Part shown: in pieces, positions 17,388 through 24,843 of the stretch | Layout of the letters: each line of letters starts with the position of its first letter | How positions within the stretch are numbered: the stretch's first letter is position 1 | NCBI GenBank assembly: GCA_903847195.1 | Contig: CAINCZ010000099.1 | Location: 1 to 39,504 of the forward strand | Length of the DNA stretch: 39,504 bases | DNA from: an uncultured Acidobacteriota bacterium | GTDB lineage: Bacteria > Acidobacteriota > Terriglobia > Terriglobales > CAINCZ01 | Direction of reading: 5' to 3' | Program-made: the position numbers and the translations under genes | Notes under the pieces: generated by a model | Seen by the model: the letters and a program-made list of their open reading frames with translations, nothing else | What the model was told of the DNA's origin: nothing | The model's database searches: none

Positions 17388-19148
17388 TTAGCTGGGCGGC
17401 ATCGGACCGAGGTCCGCTTCCGCTTCCGCGATCAGTTCATTCCACTTCGAGGGCAGTGCGATGGACTCAGAAGCCAGTTCGGTGTTCTTGCCCACCTCCA
17501 TCCAGTAGGCGTGTGCAGACTGCGCTCCACCGGCCACGACAATCCTGATGTGCTCGTCCTTCAGGGCCAAGTAGCCGGGATTGGTTTCCGAGGCCTCGCC
17601 GGTCGTTCGAGCATGGCTGCCCATGCCCCAGCGATCCAGTTCTTCCCATGGCACGCGGGTGTTTTCCCGCAGCCACTTCTTCAACTTCATCTTGTCCCAA
17701 CCAAGTTTCGCCCACACGTGCGCCCAGGTACGCGGCAGTATCAAGAATCCAGGGGCGAAGTTCGGGCTCTTGTGATCGCACTCGTTGACCCAGACGTTCA
17801 GATTGGCAGCGCGCATGTTGCTGGCGATCCGGTGCAGATAGCCGATCGTGGCATCTTCGACTTTTCTCTGATCGGAGATCATGATCGTGATATTGACTGC
17901 ACTGGAGACCGGAAGCACCGTCACCACGTTGTCGGTGCTCTGGTAGCCGCGCTCGCTTCCCATCGATTCCCAGCCGGCTGGCAGTCCGACCTCATCCTCG
18001 GCGAAGACCGCGTTGGTATGCCGCAGGCCGCCGTACAACTCCATCGCGCCGATGCCGGGAATTGCGCCGCCCAGATTCTGCAGCACGAAGGCCAGCGCCC
18101 GACCGATGCAACCTCCCGACGGATGCATCGAGTCCGGGCCGATCAGGCTATACCCGGAATTCAGGCGAATATCCTTTGCCGCCGGCCCATTGACTACTAC
18201 CGCGAGGTAATTTGAATTGCTGCTGGGGCTGATGTTCTGCAGCTGGAATTCGGGCGTGGCAATCGCCTTCACGATGGCAATGAGCACGGGCAAATACTCC
18301 GGCCGCCCGCCCGTCATGGCCAAGTTCACGGCCAGACTGTGAACCGTCGCCACGCCGCCCCTGGGTAAAATCTTGGCCACCACCGCGCCCGGCTCAAGCT
18401 CAGTTCCCTTCAGGATCCAGTTCACTCTCGCCTCGGTGGGCGGCACCAGCGGCAGTCCGTCGCCCCAGAGGCTTTGCATGAACTGGTAATTCACATTCGT
18501 GTAGGCGGAAGCGAAGTCGTCGCCCTCCACGCGCACAAGCGGAGCCGGGAAGAAACCCTTCGCGGCAATCTGCGGTTGCCACTTCGTGAGTCCGGCGACG
18601 ATCTTGTCGATGTTCTGTTCGATCGGCGACAGGTCGCTTCCTTCCAACCCCATTGCATTGGGAAACTCAAAGATCACCGGCGCGTCCACCGGAAATCCGA
18701 ATCCCGCGTATGCGTTGGAAGCCACCGGCAAGAAGCCGGTTCGCGTCATGATCGTCGTAGGGATGCCCGCGATTTCAAGTTGTGCGGCCGCCCGGCCGCA
18801 TCCTGTAGCGCAGCCCCCTCAACCAGCATTACCGATGATTGCGCCTTGCACGCCCTTCTCTTTGACGATGCGCGCGATCTCGGCCAGTTCGGCAACGCTG
18901 GTGCGCTCATCGAAGAAAGGCATTTCTTCGAAGGGAATAATCGTCGTGTTGGGAAAGCGCTTGCGCAGGACCTCACGCAGATAAGGGAACGTGCGCGTGG
19001 ATTCCCACATGCGGTTGGCCAGCTCGCAAATAACCTTGCCTTCCAGATTCGGAAGCCGTGGCGAGAAAAGCTGTGTAACTTCCACCCCGCCAGTCGGATC
19101 GAAAACCTCCAGACTAACTGGCTCAGGCGCCATCACTGCTTTCTGCAT
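17388..19148 (-). CDS. UGSC-family selenoprotein with in-frame UGA (Sec110)
   Basis: Two open frames (19148-18822 and 18749-17388) are in the same phase and separated only by one TGA and 23 sense codons, giving one 586-aa protein. The TGA falls in 'GAIIGNAG-U-GGCATGC', the redox motif of the UGSC family (usually GNAG-U/C-GSC). After it the sequence continues 'GRAAAQLEIAGIPTTIMTRTG'. Residues about 1-160 are the UGSC thiol/selenol domain. The remaining 420 residues form a domain I cannot name, with 'HPSGGCIGRALAFVLQNLGG' in the middle. No RBS precedes the internal ATG at 18749, which argues against a separate second gene. A SECIS-like hairpin follows the UGA. The family is known as selenoproteins of uncharacterised, presumably redox, function. 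RBS AGGAG is about 10 nt upstream of the ATG. The protein is cytoplasmic and lies 27 nt upstream of the DUF485 gene. Confidence 0.85.
18783..18821 (-). promoter_or_regulatory. UGA codon and bacterial SECIS-like hairpin
   Basis: UGA is at 18821-18819. Twenty-five nt downstream of it a perfect 7-bp stem, TGCGGCC (18800-18794) with GGCCGCA (18789-18783), closes a GGGC loop. Bacterial SECIS elements need a short stem with a G in a small apical loop some 16-37 nt after the UGA, so distance and loop both fit. Confidence 0.65.
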
Positions 19149-19233
19149 AAAGCCTGCTCTCCTCTCGAACTTCGGGTTAAAGGATCAGCTTCGGTGGACG
19201 ATGTGTTCAGCGGGACGGCCGCCTCAACACCAG

Positions 19234-19695
19234 CTAACAACGTGACAGCAGCGTGCCGTAACCGGTGATTGAGTCGCGTATACCGGCGGTGCGCAACGCA
19301 CGCCACACGATGGATTGATTGCTTCTCACAACGGGCTTGCCCAAATCCGACTCCAGCACCTGGATGATCGGCAGGGTACGAATTGCGGTGCAACTCAGGA
19401 AATAAGGGTCGGCATCAGCCCGGCGGTGCTCCGCGGTGCAATGAAACACGATCAGGTCGCCCCCTGCGTCACCCAGCAGCGCCGCGCCTTCTTCGACCTT
19501 CTCGGTCATCGCGAGCAGGTCTTCCCGACTACTGCCGGTGAGCTTGAGGTGCGTCGTGTGGGGGGATACTCCGTCCGGCATCAACGCTGCAATTTCCGAT
19601 TCCGCTACACGATTCACCGATGGAACCAGCATCCCAATCCGCCGCCTCCAGCCGTAGCGTATGGATTGAGTGACCCCGGCCTGAGTAGTTATCAA
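19234..19695 (-). pseudogene. maleate isomerase/arylmalonate-decarboxylase-family protein with internal deletion
   Basis: This product of about 153 aa belongs to the Asp/Glu racemase superfamily branch of maleate cis-trans isomerase and arylmalonate decarboxylase. The N-terminal half is present ('RIGMLVPSVNRVAESEIAAL', 'DLIVFHCTAE' with the first catalytic cysteine), and so is the C-terminal end ('PYFLSCTAIRTLPIIQVLES' with the second cysteine, 'VVRSNQSIVWRALRTAGI', 'GYGTLL'). The family has about 240-250 residues. Here the roughly 80-100 residues that should lie between the two cysteines are replaced by 'HRRADAD'. The deletion keeps the frame. A TTG at 19695 with GGGAG six nt upstream is the likely start; a longer TTG start at 19737 is possible. 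Probably inactive. It is first in the selenoprotein cluster. Confidence 0.75.
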
Positions 19696-19924
19696 CTTCT
19701 GCTCCCTATGATCTGAATCAACATCGTGCTCGTGCAATGCCTGCCTCGTGAAGGGCAGTACTTCGCGATACTCGCGTGCGGAATCAGCCCCCGGCAGCGC
19801 GGGCGATACTCGAGTGCGTGCGACGGGCGGCGGAATGGTCCGGCGCGCGGCGACATGGAATTAGTGAGCGCCTGACATTCAATCGCGCTGCAGGTAGCAA
19901 AGCAAATACTAAGTTTGATATAGC

Positions 19925-19945
19925 GTGATACCTTTCTGGCATCAC
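19925..19945. promoter_or_regulatory. inverted repeat, candidate LysR operator
   Basis: GTGATACC-N5-GGCATCAC, 7 of 8 positions complementary. It lies about 230 nt upstream of the first cluster gene, immediately upstream (minus strand) of a TATATC -10-like box. The TGATACC core recurs at 10999-11005 in front of the LysR gene. Function is inferred. Confidence 0.45.
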
Positions 19946-19994
19946 ATAAAACCTCACCCCGGCGGGCAGAGCGACGAGGCAGGTATCAAGAAAT

Positions 19995-20050
19995 CAGGGG
20001 ATGCTCTACGAAAGGCCGGCCATGCCGGCTACAGCGAGGACCATCCCCTG
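19995..20050. repeat. 56-nt imperfect hairpin
   Basis: Outer arms CAGGGGATG (19995-20003) and CATCCCCTG (20042-20050) are perfectly complementary. Inside them GCCGGC-CAT-GCCGGC (20015-20029) forms a second stem. It lies 170 nt after the SMP-30 stop and may act as its terminator or be a mobile palindromic element. Confidence 0.5.
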
Positions 20051-20218
20051 GGATCCACACCGACCAACTGCTTTGACGAAGGGTAGTCGGGAAAAAGACA
20101 AAGTGGCGCGCCGCCCGGACCTTCGCCTTGCAAGCCAGCCCTTGCCACCTCCGGCTGTTGCGTGAATCGAAGTCCGGCTGCGCGCCACAAATCTAACGCG
20201 TGCTTCCTTACGAAGCGC

Positions 20219-21307
20219 CTATTTCCAGTAGAATCCCTTCTTCAGCGTCTGAATGCGATAGAGTCCGAACGGAGCGCCCATCGCCGCATACAGCGTCTTG
20301 CTCTCGGAGCCGCGGCCAAAGCACAGATTGGTGAGCAGCCCCGGCCCTGGAGCCGGCAGATGTGCCAGGACTTTTCCTGCCGGGCTGAGTACCACAATCT
20401 CTGTCTTCGGCGACGTTCGGTTGCCATTGTGCAGTGCCAGGTAAAGGTTGCCCTCGGCATCCAGCGTTCCGCCATCTGGACCGATCGCTTCCTCATTTTG
20501 GAACAACCCCCGGCCGTTGGAGGCGTTGCCGGACTTGTCCAGGTCGTAAACGACGACGCCACCGTTCTTCATCCCGAACTTGTCGACCGGACCGAGAGGA
20601 TTCACCGGCGGCAGCCCCGGTCCCGCCAAATTGAAAGCGAACACATACAGCCGCTTGCCGTCTGGCGACACCTCGATGCCATTCGGTCGCATACTATCGG
20701 AAGCGACCCGCGTGACCTTGCCGTCCAGATCGATGCGGTAAACCGCGTTCGGCATCTCGATCGGCTCGTTACCCGCATAGCGGGCATCGGTGAAGTAAAT
20801 CCGGCCCTTGGCGTCGCTGGTCAGGTCATTCGGACCATTGAACTTCTTGCCCTCGTAGCTATTGGCCAGAACTACGGTGGTGCCAGTCTTCAGATTACGG
20901 CGCAGAATCGCGCGCCCGCCCGTATCCGCATCCTGCGCGATGATCAGGTCCCCTTTCCGGTCCACGTGCAGACCGTTCGACATGCCGCTCGGTTCCATGT
21001 ACTTGGTAGCGGCTCCCGTCGCCGGAACAACGCGAAAGATCGTGCCACCCGGATTGTTCTGCTTGATCACAAACGTGCGGGTCACGTCGCTCAGGTAAAT
21101 CGTACCGTCCTTGGCGGCCACCACACCTTCAGCCCACGCCAATCCACCATCAAAAACCTTCTGCCACTTTGCGCCCTCCGCCACGATCGGAGACGGAGCC
21201 TGGGCCAGTGCAACCGAGCATGCGATCAACAGAATCGCCAGAACTCCGCACAGCCTTATCACGCTGGAACCTGCTGTCCTTACCACCGAAATGCGTTTTG
21301 CATTCAT
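20219..21307 (-). CDS. exported SMP-30/gluconolactonase-family protein
   Basis: This 362-aa beta-propeller is of the SMP-30/gluconolactonase/LRE-like family, which hydrolyses lactones. The signal peptide is long (basic N-region, hydrophobic 'GVLAILLIACSVALAQA', cleavage near residue 36), so it acts outside the cytoplasm. Metal-site motifs are visible: 'WAEGVVAAKDGTIYLSDV', 'KFNGPNDLTSDAKGRIYFTD', 'MRPNGIEVSPDGKRLYV' and 'GPDGGTLDAEGNLYLAL'. Length is normal. AGGAG lies about 7 nt before the ATG. It is monocistronic. The natural substrate is not known. Confidence 0.9.
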   Translation of the reverse strand: MNAKRISVVRTAGSSVIRLCGVLAILLIACSVALAQAPSPIVAEGAKWQKVFDGGLAWAEGVVAAKDGTIYLSDVTRTFVIKQNNPGGTIFRVVPATGAATKYMEPSGMSNGLHVDRKGDLIIAQDADTGGRAILRRNLKTGTTVVLANSYEGKKFNGPNDLTSDAKGRIYFTDARYAGNEPIEMPNAVYRIDLDGKVTRVASDSMRPNGIEVSPDGKRLYVFAFNLAGPGLPPVNPLGPVDKFGMKNGGVVVYDLDKSGNASNGRGLFQNEEAIGPDGGTLDAEGNLYLALHNGNRTSPKTEIVVLSPAGKVLAHLPAPGPGLLTNLCFGRGSESKTLYAAMGAPFGLYRIQTLKKGFYWK

Positions 21308-21861
21308 ACGAAGCTCCTATACGAGAATGTTCTGAAATGGATGGATAGGTATTCTAGACCCAAGCGCCGCTGCCCGAAGGCCAAAAATGGACTGAGGCGC
21401 GCGAACCTGGCCATCATCGGGTGCAGCTATGCCCTTATCTGCCGATTCACGTCTAACTTCTGCGCCGATATGGATTTGGCACCCAACGTGCACCTTGAGA
21501 GGTTACTGCCATGATGAGACGAACAATTCGGCTTGCCTGGCCGATGGTTGCTGACGTGGCAATCCAGAATTTGTTACCAGTTCCAGAAATCAGACAGGGC
21601 AGTGCCCCGGATGCAGTCAAAGGCCGACAACTCGTTTGTTCACTTGTCGATACCCAGCGGAGGGCTCGGTGCCCGGTTTAGTTACAGAATTGGGAGATCG
21701 CAGCCACTGCGAGTTGGCGGCGGCCCCGCAATTCACCTGCCCGGGAGGGGAAACATCCCGGCTGTCCCAAGTGCTTCAGGTCGGCTGATTACATTGACTC
21801 TCATGCTGCAATGGAACTCAACCATGCGCCCGGCCGCCGCCCCCGCGATGGAGGTGTGCCG
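21308..21861. other. intergenic region between SMP-30 and flippase genes
   Basis: About 550 nt, divergent on both sides, expected to carry both promoters. Short open stretches show no recognisable protein. No RNA gene or repeat is seen. Confidence 0.5.
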
Positions 21862-23427
21862 ATGAGTTCCGCTGCCCCCGCCGCCGGGAAGGGCCAGTTT
21901 GGACTGGGCGTGGTTCTGCGCGTTGCAGCGATCTTTGTAAGCACGGGAATTGCGCTGCGGCTTACGCCCTTCATCGTTCACGGCATCGGCGATCGCAGTT
22001 ACGGTCTTTGGACGCTGGTTACGACCGTAGGCAGCTACTACGGACTGCTTGACCTTGGACTCTCCGGGGCGGTGACGCGGCACGTTGCCGCCGCGCTGGG
22101 ATCCCGCAACCAGGGCAAGGTAAACCAGATCGCCTCCAGCGCGTTGGCGATGTACGGCGTAGTTGGCGCCATCGTATTCCTGTGCAGCATGGCTTGCGCT
22201 GCCCTTGCCGGATTGTTCTTTCATTCGCCCGCGGATGCCGCCGTCTTCTCCCGGCTGGTGCTGATCTTCGGGGCCAGCACAGCGCTGACCGTCCCGGTTC
22301 GCGTCTTCTTTGGACTGCTCAACGCGCATCTCCGCTTTGATTTATCGGCCATGCTGGAGATTGGCTCGTCGGTCTTTCGTGCCGTACTCATTTACGTACT
22401 ATTGACCAGGGGCGGCGGCGTCGCCTCCCTCGCCTGGGCCAACCTCATAGCCGCGGTTCTTTCGTTGACGGCAGCCGCGCTACTGAGCCGTTCCCTATCG
22501 TCCGACTTGTCGCTGCGGTGGAAGCACTTCAGCCGCGCAACCGCCAAGGGCCTGGTGCACTATGGATCGATCAGCCTGGTCGCCCAGGTTGCTGATCTGC
22601 TGCGCTTCCAACTCGACGCCATCGTCGTCGCCGCCTATCTTGGCGTTGCCGCAGTCACGCACTACAACGTGGCCGGCAGCCTGGCTCAGTACTTCATCAC
22701 ATTCATGCTCGCAGTTACCGGCGTACTTGGTCCGGTCTTCAGCCGGGCTGAGGCCGCGCGCAATCCCGACGCCATCCGGCGCACCCTGGCTTTCGGCACA
22801 AAAGTCTCCGTCGGGCTTGCCACCTTCATCTGCTTTTCGCTGGTTGTCTGGGGCAGACCCTTCATCGTCTGCTGGATGGGGCGGGATTATCTCGATGCCT
22901 ATCCGGCGTTGGTGGCACTCAGCGTGGGCCTGATGTTCGCGCTCTGGCAGACACCCTCCATGCAATTGCTGTATGGCGTCTCGCGGCACGGCTCCGTGGC
23001 CGTTTTCAACTCCGCCGAAGGTGTGGCCAACCTCATACTGAGCCTGTTACTGGTGCATCGGTACGGACTGTTCGGCGTGGCGCTCGGCACCATGATTCCC
23101 ATGATTGCCACCAAGGTATTCATACAGCCCTGGTACGCCTGCAAGGCGGCGGACATCAGCGTGTCCGCATATTATCGGATGTTGCTCAAGGCGATCTCCG
23201 TCACGCTGCTCGCGCTGGTTGTTCCGACCCTGCTGGCGCTCTGGCTGACGACGGACAGCCTGATCAGAATCGGACTGCTGATTGTTGTTTCATTCTGCTG
23301 CTTTGCTCCGGTGCTATATTTCGTCCTGCTCAATCCGGAAGAGCGCAAATCGGTTGCCTCTTCCCTTCCGCTGCACCGGCTCCGTTTCCGTAAACAAAAT
23401 CCGCCAGCTCCACGTCCGTCTTCCTGA
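21862..23427 (+). CDS. oligosaccharide flippase (Wzx/MOP-superfamily)
   Basis: A 521-aa membrane protein with about 12-14 hydrophobic helices. It starts 'VLRVAAIFVSTGIALRLTPF' and has 'GDRSYGLWTLVTTVGSYYGL', 'DLGLSGAVTRHVAAALG' and 'RFQLDAIVVAAYLG', the pattern of polysaccharide-biosynthesis flippases that move lipid-linked sugars across the inner membrane. The ATG at 21862 is chosen because GGAGG lies eight nt upstream; the frame is open to 21811. The next gene, 133 nt downstream on the same strand, is a polysaccharide pyruvyl transferase, so the pair probably belongs to an exopolysaccharide or cell-wall glycan pathway. Confidence 0.9.
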   Translation: MSSAAPAAGKGQFGLGVVLRVAAIFVSTGIALRLTPFIVHGIGDRSYGLWTLVTTVGSYYGLLDLGLSGAVTRHVAAALGSRNQGKVNQIASSALAMYGVVGAIVFLCSMACAALAGLFFHSPADAAVFSRLVLIFGASTALTVPVRVFFGLLNAHLRFDLSAMLEIGSSVFRAVLIYVLLTRGGGVASLAWANLIAAVLSLTAAALLSRSLSSDLSLRWKHFSRATAKGLVHYGSISLVAQVADLLRFQLDAIVVAAYLGVAAVTHYNVAGSLAQYFITFMLAVTGVLGPVFSRAEAARNPDAIRRTLAFGTKVSVGLATFICFSLVVWGRPFIVCWMGRDYLDAYPALVALSVGLMFALWQTPSMQLLYGVSRHGSVAVFNSAEGVANLILSLLLVHRYGLFGVALGTMIPMIATKVFIQPWYACKAADISVSAYYRMLLKAISVTLLALVVPTLLALWLTTDSLIRIGLLIVVSFCCFAPVLYFVLLNPEERKSVASSLPLHRLRFRKQNPPAPRPSS

Positions 23428-23560
23428 TGACTGCCTCTCCACATTCCAGCGCCGGCTCTGCCTTCCCACGACGGATTGGCACACAAGTTCGTACCGGGTT
23501 CCGGGCTTTCACGATATGGTGGGTGTGTCCAGGCCACCGAAATAGCATAGGAGGGGGCGG

Positions 23561-24700
23561 GTGATCTTGAAGGCGTCGGGAATCTACCTCGGATGGGTAG
23601 GCTACGAGAACCTCGGGGACGAGGCGATGTGGCACGCATGCCGCGAGCGCTTCCCGGCCATCGCGTGGTCAACGATGAGCGATATTGCCGATCCCTTGGG
23701 GTTGGATGTAACCCGGCGGGCGCGAGACGTTGCATGGATCGCGCGAATCCTGCGAGAAGAGTGGCGCGATCCCGTTCGACTGCGCATGCTGACCCGGAAG
23801 TGCACGCATCGCATTGTCTCCGCCCTGACTCGTGAAGTCGGCATACTTGGCGGCGGCACGCTCATCAACCGCAATCAGGATGTACTGCAAGCGTATCTGG
23901 ATTTACGAAACAAGCTGAATCGCCCCATTCCTACCTTCGGCACGGGTGTTGCGAACCGCGAATACTGGAGCCAAGCCGAGAGCTCGTGGGTTGACCGCCG
24001 CAAGGAATGGGTGCACGCCCTGCGTGAGCTTCCCGTCGTGGGCGTTCGCGGGCCGGACTCCAAGGCCGCGCTGGAAGAGGCGGGCTTGAGCAACGTCGTG
24101 GTTTGCGGGGATCCCGCCGTCCTGCTTCACGAACCGCTCCGTGAACTGACAGGCCCCAAGGAGTCGCTAACGATCGCGGTCAACTTCGGTGAGCCCGCCG
24201 GTGGAATGCTCGGACAGATGGAATCACTCGAGGTTCAGCTGAGCACTTTCGTGAAGGCCGTTGGCGGCAAGCACCGCGTCAAGATGCTGCCCGTCTGGTC
24301 CGAGGATATCGCTGCGTGCACACGGCTGGCCCTGCGTTCGGGCCTGTCCGAGAGCAGCGTAACCCGGCCATGCACCACCCATGGTGCCTTCCACGAGGAA
24401 ATGCGCGAAGTTGACCTCGTGATCGCCTTCAAGATGCACGCTGGTATTCTGGCCGCCGTATACAACGTACCGTTCGTCCTGATCGAGTACCAGCCGAAGT
24501 GCCGGGACTTTCTCGCCAGTGCAGGGCTGGAGCATCTCGGCATGAGGCCGGACCAGTTCGACCCGGATTTCCTGCTACATCAGGTTGACGAAGTGGTAAG
24601 CCGTGCCCCGGTAATAAGGCAGGACATCTGCGGGAGCATGTGTCGTCTGGCGCACGATTTTGAAGCGTATTGCCGGGTGATTTCGCCGTTGCTTGCCTGA
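23561..24700 (+). CDS. polysaccharide pyruvyl transferase family protein
   Basis: This 379-aa protein is of the CsaB/polysaccharide pyruvyl transferase family, which places ketal-linked pyruvate on glycan chains. It begins 'YLGWVGYENLGDEAMWHA', matching the family G-x-x-N-x-GDE opening. 'GILGGGTLINRN' and 'FGTGV' form the middle, and the C-terminal half has 'VIAFKMHAGILAAVYNVPFV', the typical R/K-x-H-x-x-I-x-A-x-x-x-x-x-P motif. The start is GTG with AGGAGG six nt upstream. It is probably co-transcribed with the flippase. Confidence 0.87.
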   Translation: MILKASGIYLGWVGYENLGDEAMWHACRERFPAIAWSTMSDIADPLGLDVTRRARDVAWIARILREEWRDPVRLRMLTRKCTHRIVSALTREVGILGGGTLINRNQDVLQAYLDLRNKLNRPIPTFGTGVANREYWSQAESSWVDRRKEWVHALRELPVVGVRGPDSKAALEEAGLSNVVVCGDPAVLLHEPLRELTGPKESLTIAVNFGEPAGGMLGQMESLEVQLSTFVKAVGGKHRVKMLPVWSEDIAACTRLALRSGLSESSVTRPCTTHGAFHEEMREVDLVIAFKMHAGILAAVYNVPFVLIEYQPKCRDFLASAGLEHLGMRPDQFDPDFLLHQVDEVVSRAPVIRQDICGSMCRLAHDFEAYCRVISPLLA

Positions 24701-24757
24701 CCGGCGCCGATTGCGCTGCCCATCTCCGCTGAAGGCACCGCACACTGGTGAAGAGGT

Positions 24758-24841
24758 GACAGCAGCCGTCGCCCAGCCGACCACATTGGCGACGGGCCGG
24801 TTGACCCAGGGTTCCATCATGGCGCGGTTGGTGGCGGGCTT
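24758..24841 (-). pseudogene. possible Nramp-type transporter tail remnant
   Basis: The minus frame reads 'KPATNRAMMEPWVNRPVANV' followed by 'VGWATAAV'. It resembles the C-terminal stretch of Nramp-like Mn/Fe transporters (N-R-x-x-M-x-x-x-V-N-x-x-x-x-N-x-x-G-W). It has no start, and afterwards the frame loses resemblance. Recognition is by motif shape only. Confidence 0.3.
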
Positions 24842-24843
24842 AT

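Larger units (their letters stand above)
19696..20218. other. regulatory intergenic region upstream of the selenoprotein cluster
   Basis: About 520 nt between the isomerase-type gene and the SMP-30 stop. It holds the GTGATACC inverted repeat at 19925-19945, another GGTATCA at 19982-19988, a TATATC (minus strand, 19922-19917) that could be a -10 box for the cluster, and the long hairpin at 19995-20050. No gene is seen. Confidence 0.5.

Noticed and set aside
17388..18749. A separate gene starting at the ATG at 18749
   Set aside because: No RBS, the homology-like sequence continues upstream in frame across the TGA, and the break falls in a known selenocysteine motif.
20162..21514. 450-codon plus-strand open frame opposite the SMP-30 gene
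   Set aside because: Low-complexity basic translation, no RBS, fully antisense to a clear beta-propeller gene.
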